A DNA stretch of 64,000 bases from Macrostomum hystrix. Lineage: Eukaryota > Platyhelminthes > Macrostomidae. The notes beneath the pieces were generated by a model. It did no database searches and had not been told where the DNA came from. It worked only from the letters and a program-made list of their open reading frames with translations. The position numbers were made by a program, and so were the translations under genes. This document shows positions 31,601-41,607 of the stretch, piece after piece (position 1 is the first letter of the stretch; the number at the start of each line of letters is the position of its first letter). The stretch is from positions 1,953,001 to 2,017,000 of the forward strand of contig CATNEN010000025.1 in NCBI GenBank assembly GCA_950097015.1, in the 5' to 3' direction.

Positions 31601-33129
31601 CCATTTTTATTTAATCAGCAAACTGGGTGAGCATTGGTATAGTTAGCTGCTGATATACTGTAAGATTTGTCTGATATACTGTGAATGCGATGGTCTTAAA
31701 AGCTCGAAAGAGTCGGTTAGAAAAAAGTACAAAAGTGTCGGTGAGATCGAAAACTGAAAAGTGTCGGTAAGATCAAAGACTGAAAAGTGTCGGTGAGATC
31801 AAAGACTGAAAAGTGTCGGTGAGATCAAAGACTGAAAAGTGTCGGTGAGATCAAAGACTGAAAAGTGTCGGTGAGATCAAAGACTGAAAAGTGTCGGTGA
31901 GATCAAAGACTGAAAAGTGTCGGTGAGATCAAAGACTGAAAAGTGTCGGTGAGATCAAAGACTGAAAAGTGTCGGTTAGATCAAAGACTGAAAAGTGTCG
32001 GTGAGATCAAAGACTGAAAAGTGTCGGTAAGATCAAAGACTGAAAAGTGTCGGTAAGATCAAAGACTAAAAAGTGTCGGTGAGATCAAAGACTGAAAAGT
32101 GTCGGTTAGATACAAGTACAGAAAGTGTCGGTGAGATCAAAGACTGAAAGTGTCGGTGAGATCAAAGACTGAAAAGTATCGGTTAGATAGAAGTACAGAA
32201 AGTGTCGGTGAGATCAAAGACTGAAAAGTGTCGGTTAGATAGAAGTACAGAAAGTGTCGGTGAGAAAAAAAGCCAGAACGTATCAGTGAGATCACAGGCC
32301 AAAACTATAGGTGAGATAAAAGTACAGAATGATTCGGGGGGGATTGATTAAGAATCAACAGTGTCAACGTCAAAATGAAGAAGACGGTATTATTTAACAA
32401 GGAAAAATTATCTGGCATGCTTCATCCCTAGACCGGAGTCTTCAGAATCCAACCCTCTGCAATGCCGCGGAGCCACTCGCAGTCTGTCCAACTGTGATGC
32501 CGCCAACTGCAGCCCAGTTCAACGCTCTCAGGTCATCGATGTCGGCCGTGGCTGTTCAAGCATCAGCAGCTGTGGCAATACGTACCACCGTGTTGCTAGT
32601 CCCGGCGATCGCACTGGCGCTCGTACTCGCGCTCTACCAGACGATAAAAATTCGCCGCCTCGGATGGCCTCCGGCGAGATTCGAGCGACGCTTGATCACC
32701 CTGGTGCTGCCTGCCGATGGCCGACGTCGTAAGTCGGTGTCGCTGCTCCGGCTGCGTCGCCAACTGACCGCAGCTCCGGGTGTTGAAGTCCGCGCTGTTG
32801 TTGGCCTCCGCTGCCTGTCGCGAAGCCTTGCGGGCCAGTCCAGCTTGATCGTGTTCATCAGCTGGGACGCCAGCTTTGCCAGCCTGCGGTTCTCCGACAG
32901 CGGCCTGTCCGTTGAGACGCAAAGAATGCTTAGAACTCTGCTGCTGGCTGAGAAGCATCGGGTGCGGGGATTTTACACCGACCTGAAGGTCGAGAATCCC
33001 GCCGTTGTCATGGACTCAGTGTGGTACAGCCTCAAATCTACGTGGCTAGACGAAGATGAAACTGGTGTGCGACAGTCAGTGCTCCACCTGGTGGATCAGA
33101 TTCGCAATGATGATGCGGCTTGTGAGTGA
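25602..33129 (+). CDS. Receptor A: single-pass receptor with SEFIR/TIR-like cytoplasmic domain
   Basis: Exons 25602-25781, 29750-29804, 30551-31098, 31395-31460, 31557-31626 and 32432-33129 join in phases 0, 1, 0, 0, 1 and give 538 residues. Exon 1 has a signal-peptide core (LIMLLAFTVSLNTACC). The ectodomain includes a Cys-containing exon 3 (HECRRLAVCSQS, RPDRSYTMKIFKLANG) that could be a fibronectin-III-like fold. A membrane span lies near residues 352-376, followed by a KIRR basic anchor. The cytoplasmic part has strand ITLVLPAD, helix SLLRLRRQL, strand SSLIVFISWDASF, helix ETQRMLRTLLLAEKHR, strand VRGFYTDL. That order resembles SEFIR domains of IL-17 receptors, but the family is inferred. 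A paralogue with the same intron phases is at 54542-58855. The exon 1 start could also be the second ATG at 25647. Confidence 0.72.
25960..27350. repeat. 21 bp minisatellite in receptor A intron 1, donor-like
   Basis: Over 60 copies of a unit close to AGAGCGGGTAAGGAGAGGGA plus one base. Many units contain GGGTAAGG, a good 5' splice-site match on the coding strand. Higher-order blocks (with GGCAAACAGGGGGAGAGAGC) recur at about 26140, 26420, 26590 and 27080. All long open frames here come from the 21 bp period. Confidence 0.92.
27351..28340. other. Receptor A intron 1, middle, no gene seen
   Basis: Mixed sequence between two minisatellites. No coding signal; the phase-compatible exon 2 candidate is only at 29750. 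Confidence 0.5.
28345..29328. repeat. 16 bp minisatellite in receptor A intron 1, acceptor-like
   Basis: About 61 copies of TCTCATCTCTCCTCAG with an occasional TTTCTTCTCTCCTCAG variant at fairly regular spacing. Each unit is a pyrimidine run ending in CAG, so on the coding strand it resembles a 3' splice site. Homogeneity is very high. Confidence 0.94.
29985..30300 (+). mobile_element. tRNA-derived SINE, family 2, full length
   Basis: The head is tRNA-like with an A box (TAGCCTAGTGGTTAGAG) and B box (GGTTCGATTTC). The body has CAAGACACTTTACCC and CACCCAGCTGTTAAATGGGT, a core shared by SINEs of many invertebrates. The tail has GGCTGCACATCTGG and ends in ATTATTATT. It lies in receptor A intron 2. 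Confidence 0.85.
30447..30505 (-). mobile_element. SINE-head-like fragment beside receptor A exon 3
   Basis: GGGATTCGAGCTCAGGGACC resembles a reversed B-box region of the SINE family at 54887 and 58335. A similar reversed head occurs at 57371-57459, next to receptor B exon 3. The fragment is short, so this is tentative. Confidence 0.35.
30534..31040 (+). repeat. Converted tract shared with receptor B (503 of 507 identical)
   Basis: Base-by-base comparison with the reverse complement of 57551-58057 shows no indels and four substitutions over 507 bp. It starts 17 bases before the exon 3 acceptor and stops inside exon 3. Confidence 0.93.
31735..32275. repeat. 26 bp minisatellite in receptor A intron 5
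   Basis: About 20 copies of a unit containing GTGAGATCAAAGACTGAAAA plus GTGTCG. GGTGAGAT in each unit resembles a splice donor on the coding strand. Confidence 0.92.
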
Positions 33130-33139
33130 CGAAACCGCG

Positions 33140-33750
33140 TTCGCTAGGGAGATAAGAGGGAGGGTGTGAACAGAACAGAGATAAGAGGGAGGGTGTGAAC
33201 AGAACAGAGATAAGAGCGAGTGTGTGAACAGAACAGAGATAAGAGGGAGGGTGTGAACAGAACAGAGATAAGAGGGAGGGTGTGAACAGAAGAGAGATAA
33301 GAGGGAGTGTGTGAAGAGAACAGAGATAAGAGGGAGTGTGTGAACAGAACAGAGATAAGAGGGAGGGTGTGAACAGAACAGAGATAAGAGGGAGGGTGTG
33401 AAGAGAAGGGAGACGGGAGGGTGTGAAGAGAACAGAGATAAGAGGGAGGGTGTGAACAGAACAGAGACAAGAGGGAGTGTGTGAACAGAACAGAGATAAG
33501 AGGGAGGGTGTGAACAGAACAGAGATAAGAGGGAGGGTGTGAAGAGAAGGGAGACGGGAGGGTGTGAAGAGAAGGGAGATGGGAGGGTGTGAAGAGAAGG
33601 GAGATGGGGGGGTGTGAAGAGAAGGGAGATGGGAGGGTGTGAAGAGAAGGGAGATGGGAGGGTGTGAAGAGAAGGGAGATGGGAGGGTATGAAGAGAAGG
33701 GAGATGGGAGGGTGTGAAGAGAAGGGAGATGGGAGGGTGTGAAGAGACTA
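33140..33750. repeat. Two-part minisatellite after receptor A (29 bp and 25 bp)
   Basis: The left part uses a 29 bp unit containing ATAAGAGGGAGGGTGTGAAC. The right part from about 33540 uses a shorter related 25 bp unit containing GATGGGAGGGTGTGAAGAG. The array starts within 20 bases of the receptor A stop codon. Confidence 0.9.
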
Positions 33751-34261
33751 ATCGAAGTCACCTAGGCTCGATGCAACAAATTCCACCGACATTTCAGTGG
33801 AAGTGTAAACTCTTGGAGTGCAAGTCTAAGCTGGTCAAATGAAGGCCAATCAAGGAAGAAATCTATAAATTAATCTCCTTAGCTGCTTAAAGTTCGTTTG
33901 TAAATTTTTGTACAAAAAATCGTAGACTTTCAATTCTCATATAGTTGAACGGCAGAATGTGTTAGTTTATGAATTTACATTTTTAGACTCAAAATTATAG
34001 CTTATACTCATCAATTATGTGCAAGGAATATATATATATTTCTAATCACATTAAACATTATAGCTATTTTCTATATCCATGTTGATTTTTTTCAATTTTT
34101 TCTCTTACCTTTTTACAATAGTACAAATGCTGTATCAAATAAATTTATTTTAAAAGCTTTTTAAAACCTTTCTTGGCAGCAGACACTAAAATGGACCGGA
34201 AGCTTTGATTGTATTTTTGAAAGTTTTTTTGCCTATTTATCATGGGCCCAACGCATTTAGG
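33751..34261. other. AT-rich gap, no gene seen
   Basis: AATAAA-type strings occur near 34138, more than 1 kb after the receptor A stop; a role as its poly(A) signal is possible but uncertain. Confidence 0.4.
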
Positions 34262-36272
34262 GGTATTTGTGGGGTATTTGTGGTTCATGGGGTATTTCTG
34301 GTTCATGGGGTATTTGTGGTTCATGAAGCTTGGAGTTCAATGGGTATTTGTGGTTCATGAAGCTTGGAGTTCATGGGGTATTTGTGGTTCATGAAGCTTG
34401 GAGTTCATGGGGTATTTGTGGTTCATGAAGCTTGGAGTTCATGGGGTATTTGTGGTTCATGAAGCTTGGAGTTCAATGGGTATTTGTGGTTCATGAAGCT
34501 TGGAGTTCAATGGGTATTTGTGGTTCATGAAGCTTGGAGTTCAATGGGTATTTGTGGTTCATGAAGCTTGGAGTTCATGGGGTATTTGTGGTTCATGAAG
34601 CTTGGAGTTCAATGGGTATTTGTGGTTCATGAAGCTTGGAGTTCAATGGGTATTTGTGGTTCATGAAGCTTGGAGTTCATTGGGTATTTGTGGTTCATGA
34701 AGCTTGGAGTTCAATGGGTATTTGTGGTTCATGAAGCTTGGAGTTCATGGGGTATTTGTGGTTCATGAAGCTTGGAGTTCAATGGGTATTTGTGGTTCAT
34801 GAAGCTTGGAGTTCATGGGGTATTTGTGGTTCATGAAGCTTGGAGTTCAATGGGTATTTGTGGTTCATGAAGCTTGGAGTTCATGGGGTATTTGTGGTTC
34901 ATGAAGCTTGGAGTTCATGGGGTATTTGTGGTTCATGAAGCTTGGAGTTCAATGGGTATTTGTGGTTCATGAAGCTTGGAGTTCATGGGGTATTTGTGGT
35001 TCATGAAGCTTGGAGTTCATGGGGTATTTTTGGTTCATAGGGTATTTATGGTTCATAGGGTATTTATGGTTCATAGGGTATTTATGGTTCATGGGGTATT
35101 TGTGGTTCATGGGGTATTTGTGGTTCATGGGGTATTTATGGTTCATGGGGTATTTGTGGTTCATGGGGTATTTGTGGTTCATGAAGCTTGGAGTTCAATG
35201 GGTATTTGTGGTTCATGAAGCTTGGAGTTCATGGGTATTTGTGGTTCATGAAGCTTGGAGTTCAATGGGTATTTGTGGTTCATGAAGCTTGGAGTTCAAT
35301 GGGTATTTGTGGTTCATGAAGCTTGGAGTTCAATGGGTATTTGTGGTTCATGAAGCTTGGAGTTCATGGGGTATTTGTGGTTCATGAAGCTTGGAGTTCA
35401 ATGGGTATTTGTGGTTCATGAAGCTTGGAGTTCATGGGGTATTTGTGCAGTTCATGAAGCTTGGAGCTCATGGGATATTTGTGCAGTTCATGAAGCTTGG
35501 AGCTCATGGGGTATTTGTGGTTCATGAAGCTTGGAGCTCATGGGGTATTTGTGGTTCATGAAGCTTGGAGCTCATGGGATATTTGTGCAGTTCATGAAGC
35601 TTGGAGCTCATGGGGTATTTGTGGTTCATGAAGCTTGGAGCTCATGGGATATTTGTGCAGTTCATGAAGCTTGGAGCTCATGGGGTATTTGTGGTTCATG
35701 AAGCTTGGAGCTCATGGGGTATTTGTGGTTCATGAAGCTTGGAGCTCATGGGATATTTGTGCAGTTCATGAAGCTTGGAGCTCATGGGGTATTTGTGCAG
35801 TTCATGAAGCTTGGAGCTCATGGGATATTTGTGCAGTTCATGAAGCTTGGAGTTCATGGGGTATTTGTGCAGTTCATGAAGCTTGGAGCTCATGGGGTAT
35901 TTGTGCAGTTCATGAAGCTTGGAGCTCATGGGGTATTTGTGCAGTTCATGAAGCTTGGAGCTCATGGGGTATTTGTGCAGTTCATGAAGCTTGGAGCTCA
36001 TGGGGTATTTGTGCAGTTCATGAAGCTTGGAGCTCATGGGGTATTTGTGCAGTTCATGAAGCTTGGAGCTCATGGGGTATTTGTGCAGTTCATGAAGCTT
36101 GGAGCTCATGGGGTATTTGTGCAGTTCATGAAGCTTGGAGCTCATGGGATATTTGTGCAGTTCATGAAGCTTGGAGCTCATGGGGTATTTGTGCAGTTCA
36201 TGAAGCTTGGAGCTCATGGGGTATTTGTGCAGTTCATGAAGCTTGGAGCTCATGGGATATTTGTGGTTTATA
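34262..36272. repeat. 34-36 bp minisatellite, about 58 copies, two subfamilies
   Basis: The left half has a 34 bp unit with GGGGTATTTGTGGTTCATGA and AGCTTGGAGTTCA. Around 35035-35170 a truncated GGTTCATGGGGTATTT form without the AGCTTGG part repeats. The right half uses a unit with GTGCAGTTCATGAAGCTTGG and GAGCTCATGGG. Open frames on both strands are array artefacts. Confidence 0.93.
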
Positions 36273-37182
36273 AAGGGAACCACGCCTGTAAATTTATTTA
36301 GTAGCGCCTGAATGCTAACAGCGTTGGGTGGTGACTGATTGGTTGACAGACTAGGCGATGGTGTCCTGTGGTTGAGCTGCCCCAAATACTTAGGCTTGAT
36401 CTGTGAAATTGGAGAAATTCGCGTCAGGGTGTCCATAGTGGCCTAGTTCCACCTGTTGTAGCCCTTGAAGGTCCAGCAAGTCCGTCTAGATAAAGGTAGG
36501 TGACCACCGAAGACGGAGATGATGCAGGCACATTCGGGTGACATGCTGATCAATTATGAAGGCCTGGCAAGGCCCACTGAGGCGCAGTGCTGATTTGTGT
36601 ATAGGGGTGTATGAAATGCACTTGCGCTTATGGGAAAACTCAGACCTTCGGCCAGACACATTGAATATCTCGACGGTCTGAAGAGCTGACGGCTTGATTC
36701 TTGTTTCAGAAGATGCGCGACAAAAAGTTGGCCCGTGTTTTTAAGCTTCGTGTGCTTGCGTTGCTCCGTTCGGGTGCAGCAAAAAAAAATGTCAAGTGGG
36801 GGGAATTTCCCTCCCTTAGAAATTCTACTGTTAAAGATATGGGCATAAAGCCGAAAAAAGGTTTATCTGTACTTGTCTGCTTACAGTAAATCAGAAGTAG
36901 AATTTCCAGGAAATTGCCATATTCATGCGTACATCATGCTCTGTGCACACATATCAGTTTTCCGTTGATGGACAGTTGAATGTACACTGATGAAGCCGCG
37001 GCTTGTACAGCCACATATGTACGAGCTATTCGCGAACTGTGCGTTTGACAATGAAGAGAGAAAATTCTTGTCTATAAAGTGGGCTCAGCTGGTTCTGCAG
37101 ATTTTAACATAAGAGTAGATATACAAGTTTGTAATACGCATATCTATGAGGCAGGATAACAGTTCTTCAACAACAATAAAGA
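36273..37182. other. Upstream region of the CCCH gene
   Basis: There is an acceptor-like TTGTTTCAG at about 36700, followed by a 60-codon open frame (to 36889) with a basic product that I do not recognise. It may be an untranslated or alternative exon of the CCCH gene or chance. Closer to the start, AGGATAACAG about 25 bases before the ATG could be an acceptor. Confidence 0.25.
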
Positions 37183-40100
37183 ATGGACACAGATGAACAG
37201 AAGCCAGATGATTCATCTCTTCAGGAGAGGCAGCCGACATCGCCGACGCCGCATCATCATCCGTTGACATCTGCCAGTTCTTATCAACAATCGCTATTTC
37301 ATGCGACTCATATGGCAAATTATCAGCCGTATTGGTGCCTCAATACTGCTTTCCCACCACCTTCGCTGCCGAATTTCGCACCGTCGATGCTCCCGACGAT
37401 GTGGCATTTCATGCCGGTTGCACCTGCAGATCCACTGCCGATGGCCACCATTGCACCGACGCTGCCTTTGCCACCTCGCCGCGACACACTGTCTGAGCAT
37501 TGCTACGGAGGCAGAAGAGAGGCCTCTAAAAGGTCAAAACCTTCGACACTGACTAAACCCATGGAGAGATGCAAGTATTACATGGAGGGCAGATGTAATA
37601 AGGTTGGTTTACCCTTTCATTCCTATAGCATTGGTATCTTGTTGGTACTCGTACCTACAACAGTTAAAAAATAACATGAAAAATCCTGAGGATTGAAAGG
37701 AAAAATTGGTCACACAAAATATAATGACATGATTAGAGAGCATCGACTGTTGAAATGAGATTATATCCCAGTGAGTCTCTAGATCACATTGTGCTTGACA
37801 TGCTTGATAAGGAGGGGTGTAGACGGGCCAGAGGGTAACAGATGAAAACAAGGGGGTATGGAAAGAGAGACAAACATCAGGGACGAGGGAGAGAAAAGTG
37901 AGTGAAGGTTAGCTAGCCAATCAGGGACGAGGGAGAGAAAAGTGAGTGAAGGTTAGCTAGCCAATCAGGGACGAGGGAGAGAAAAGTGAGTGAAGGTTAG
38001 CTAGCCAATCAGGGACGAGGGAGAGAAAAGTGAGTGAAGGTTAGTTAAAGATGTTGAACAGACAAGAGGGAGAGATGAGAAAGTACAGAAGAGGGGAGCA
38101 TAAACAAGACGGAAGGAAAGGAGAAGCCATAACACAATCATTTAACCCCCCAGTCCGACAGCTGCCCATTCAGTCACGACTTTGTGCCGCCACGCAAGAA
38201 GAAGTTGTGCAAGTACTTTGCCCAGTCCCGCTGTCGCAACGGCTCCAAGTGTCCGTACATGCACGGGGACTGGCCGTGCAAATACTACCATCTGAAACAC
38301 AAATGCACCCAGCAGCCAGGACAGTGCCGGTTCTCGCATGAGCCAATCAGCGAAGAGATGGCCAAGCTTTTAAAGGAGACCTACTCGTCCACGGAAAACA
38401 AGGTTTCGGTCGACTAAGATCTAGATGGTCGTGTGGATGTGAATACGCGGGGAATCTGTGGCAGAAGGGGAGAAGGGGAGAGCGACAGAGCTGAGAGAGA
38501 AGAGAGGGGAGAGCGACAGAGCTGAGAGAGAAGAGAGGGGAGAGCGACAGAGCTGAGAGAGAAGAGAGGGGAGAGCGACAGAGCTGAGAGAGAAGAGAGG
38601 GGAGAGCGACAGAGCTGAGAGAGAAGAGAGGGGAGAGCGACAGAGCTGAGAGAGAAGAGAGGGGAGAGCGACAGAGCTGAGAGAGAAGAGAGGGGAGAGC
38701 GACGGAGCTGAGAGAAAGGAGGTAAAATGAGGAAGAGTATGATATGTTAAAAAATCGTTCAAATCTTAAAAGCGACAAAATTGCTAATGTGCTACTTTAA
38801 ATTTATAGCCAGGAGCAACAGAAGCAGAGTTACAGGTACCGCAACAGCCCGCTTGTAAAGAACAAGAAGAAGAAGAAGAAGAAGAAGAAGAAAAAGAAGA
38901 AGTTACAGTCAGATATTACCACCGGCGGACTTTTGACTGCTCAGACTCAAAAGAGTCATACAGTCCATCAGAGGATCCCGCCGCTGGTGCTGCAAACAAG
39001 AAAGCTTTAGCTACCATGGACGAAAAGAAGCTTTTTGGTGAGACACCAACCTCAAATTTAATAATGTACTGGGGATCTCAAAGACTAGGGAACTGGGGAT
39101 CTCAAAGTCTAGGGAACTGGGGATCTCAGAGACTATGGAACTGGGGATCTCAGTGACTAAGGAACTGGGGATCTCAGTGACTAAGGAACTGGGGATCTCA
39201 GTGACTAAGGAACTGGGGATCTCAGAGACTAGGGAACTGGGGATCTCAGAGACTAGGGAACTGAGGATCTCAGAGACTAGGGAACTGGGGATCTCAGAGA
39301 CTAGGGAACTGGGGATCTCAGTGACTAAGGAACTGGGGATCTCAGAGACTAGGGAACTGTGGATCTCAGAGACTAAGGAACTGGGGATCTCAGTGACTAA
39401 GGAACTGGGGATCTCAGAGACTAGGGAACTGGGGATCTCAGAGACTAGGGAACTGGGGATCTCAAAGTCTAGGGAACTGAGGATCTCAGAGACTAGGGAA
39501 CTGGGGATCTCAAAGTCTAGGGAACTGGGGATCTCAGAGACTAGGGAACTGGGGATCTCAGAGACTAGGGAACTGGGGATCTCAGAGACTAGGGAACTGG
39601 GGATCTCAGAGACTAGGGAACTGGGGATCTCAAAGACTAGGGAACTGGGGATCTCAAAGACTAGGGAACTGGGGATCTCAGAGACTAGGGAACTGGGGAT
39701 CTCAGAGACTAGGGAACTGGGGATCTCAAAGACCAAGGACTTAGGGATCTTAATTTTTAGGAACTGGGAATGCCAAAGACCAACACTGAAGATGAACAAG
39801 CAAATGATGCAGTCATAATCACCTGCCATCAGGGGAACAACGGATGAGTGCGTACAGCAACATGTACACCAATCCAGCAAACGCTTCCTACTTCAAAAGC
39901 GATTGTTCTGATGAGAGCGACTCAGCAAGACTGGCCGACGTGGCCGACAGTGTCACTGTCAGGCGTGACAACATTAGAGAACTCGAACCCGATAGCTACA
40001 AAATTGAACAGCCGCGCAACGTCAACGACTGGCGGGACAGGCTGCCTTGCTCAGGGTGAGAACAAATCGAGCACGCCCATAGACGTAGAAAGTTGCATAG

Positions 40101-40384
40101 AAACGAAAATCAGATACTGTGTAGTACATCAGTACATGTAATATCTTAATTACAGGCTTCATCCTGAGTTTCGCTTGAAGAGCAGTCGCAACGACCATGA
40201 AATCGGCACCCTTCAAGAGGAGTCAATGCCGACAGTCCTACAGTCACACTTGAAGCGTTGCGGCACACGATCACCGCCGAAATCGATCGATAAATTTAAT
40301 CGATTTCCTACAGAGCGACATCAAGTTGAAAAGTGTCGACGGCGAGATGGTGATCAGCGACAACGGCGCAATAAGAGGCAATAG
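37183..40384 (+). CDS. CCCH zinc-finger protein of the ZC3H4/6/8 group
   Basis: This is a predicted RNA-binding nuclear protein; relatives (ZC3H4, suppressor of sable) act in restricting noncoding transcription. Exons 37183-37602, 38154-38402, 38809-39037, 39833-40055 and 40156-40384 join in phases 0, 0, 1, 2 and give 449 residues. Three tandem CCCH fingers span the exon 1/2 join: CKYYMEGRC with CPFSH, CKYFAQSRC with CPYMH, then CKYYHLKHKC with CRFSH (C-x7-8-C-x5-6-C-x3-H). They are followed by EEMAKLLKE, like the LTKETKKLL segment after the fingers in ZC3H4/6/8. The N-terminus is Pro/His/Met-rich. Exon 3 has a poly-Glu run. Exon 5 is Arg/Gln-rich at the end. Exon 2 could instead read on to a stop at 38417. 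Introns 1, 2 and 3 each hold a different minisatellite. Confidence 0.85.
37865..38045. repeat. 44 bp minisatellite in CCCH gene intron 1
   Basis: Four near-identical copies of a unit with CAGGGACGAGGGAGAGAAAA and GTGAGTGAAGGTTAGCTAGC. Each holds a strong donor-like AAAAGTGAGTG string. Confidence 0.9.
38465..38715. repeat. 31 bp minisatellite in CCCH gene intron 2
   Basis: Eight nearly identical copies of a purine-rich unit with GAGCGACAGAGCTGAGAGAG and AAGAGAGGGGA. Confidence 0.92.
39055..39745. repeat. 24 bp minisatellite in CCCH gene intron 3
   Basis: About 28 copies of a unit with GAGACTAGGGAACTGGGGAT plus CTCA. Units differ at a few positions (GTGACTAAGG, AAGTCTAGGG). Confidence 0.92.
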
Positions 40385-40389
40385 AAAGC

Positions 40390-40905
40390 GAGAAAAAAGT
40401 AGAGATAATAGAGATGTGCAGAGATGGGAGAGACAGATAGAGATGGGAGAGAGAGGTAGAGATTGGAGAGACAGATATGTAGGGATGGGAGAGAGATGGG
40501 TAGAGATAGGAGAGAGATGGGTAAAGAGATGGGAGAGGAATGGGTAGAGATGGGAGAGGAATGGATAGAGATGGGAGAGAGAGATAGAGATGGGAGAGAC
40601 AGATAGAGATGGGAGAGAGAGGTAGAGATTGGAGAGACAGATATGTAGGGATGGGAGAGAGACAGGTACAGAGATGGGAGAGAGATGGGTAGAGATAGGA
40701 GAGAGATGGGTAAAGAGATGGGAGAGAGATGGGTAGAGATAGGAGAGGAATGGGTAGAGATGGGAGAGAGATAGGTAGAGGTAGCAGAGAGATGGGTAGA
40801 TATGGAAGAGAGATAGGTTAGATAGGAGAGAGATGGGTAGAGATTGATAGAGATGGGTAGAGAGATGGTGGAGATGGGGAAACAGGAACAGAGATGGATG
40901 AGAGA
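40390..40905. repeat. Degenerate GAGATGGG minisatellite after the CCCH gene
   Basis: An irregular purine-rich array built on GAGATGGGAGAGAGATGGGT. It begins within 40 bases of the CCCH stop codon. Confidence 0.85.
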
Positions 40906-41517
40906 TGTTTGATGGTTGAATTCGCGAGCACACAACCAAAGGAAGAAAAATAAGAAATTCGAATTATTTTGTAATATTAACTAACTTTATAAATTATTGT
41001 TAAACAATAATGTATATCATATGCAACAAGAAAGTTTATTGATTACGTTTATATTGTTTTCTAAAAACAATTTCATGCGAAATAAAAGAGCCGCAACAAA
41101 AAACAGAAGGGAATTTTTTGCATGTCAGATTAACACATATTATACTACTGACATCTGTTGATAATTTAGTAGTATGAAAGCGTGATACTATTGATATTAT
41201 TGAGTGCAATTGCAAGGCCACAAGACTTATAACTCAATTATTTTAACTAATGAGACTGAAACAAAGAAAGAGAAATGAAAGAATAGTTGCTATTAAAAGT
41301 AGAAAAAAAGCAATCAATAGAACAGCCTTGAAGGAAAATCAGGCGCTAACTTGATTACAAAAAAACTGAACAGAGGTTAAAATCTTTAAAGGGCCAACAA
41401 GCGCTAATAGTTTTTATATAAATGAATGCGAACGGATGAATTTTAAATGGCTCTGAATGAACGGAAAAATATATAGAAGCTGAACTTAACAAAAGAAAAA
41501 AAGAAATAGATTAGCAA
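40906..41517. other. AT-rich intergenic gap, no gene seen
   Basis: The CCCH gene (+) and the nicotinamidase gene (-) converge here. No coding signal is seen. Confidence 0.5.
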
Positions 41518-41523
41518 TTTATT
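41518..41523 (-). terminator. Poly(A) signal of the nicotinamidase gene
   Basis: AATAAA on the minus strand, about 85 bases after the stop codon at 41608. Confidence 0.5.
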
Positions 41524-41607
41524 TGATTAGCAGTTCATAAGTGTAAAGTAATAGTTGATAAAAAAGGTTCGGTAAGCTTTCATACTTAGGCCGGCGTTAC
41601 GAGTTCT

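Noticed and set aside
34967-36436. Repetitive frames such as the MNHKYP-type and HELHKYPMSSKL-type proteins
   Set aside because: Array of 34-36 bp units; both strands equally open, no start context.
36500-36600. Possible box C/D snoRNA (GATGATGC, CTGATC, CTGAGG)
   Set aside because: The C box differs from RTGATGA at the last base, the inner box is poor and there is no clear terminal stem.
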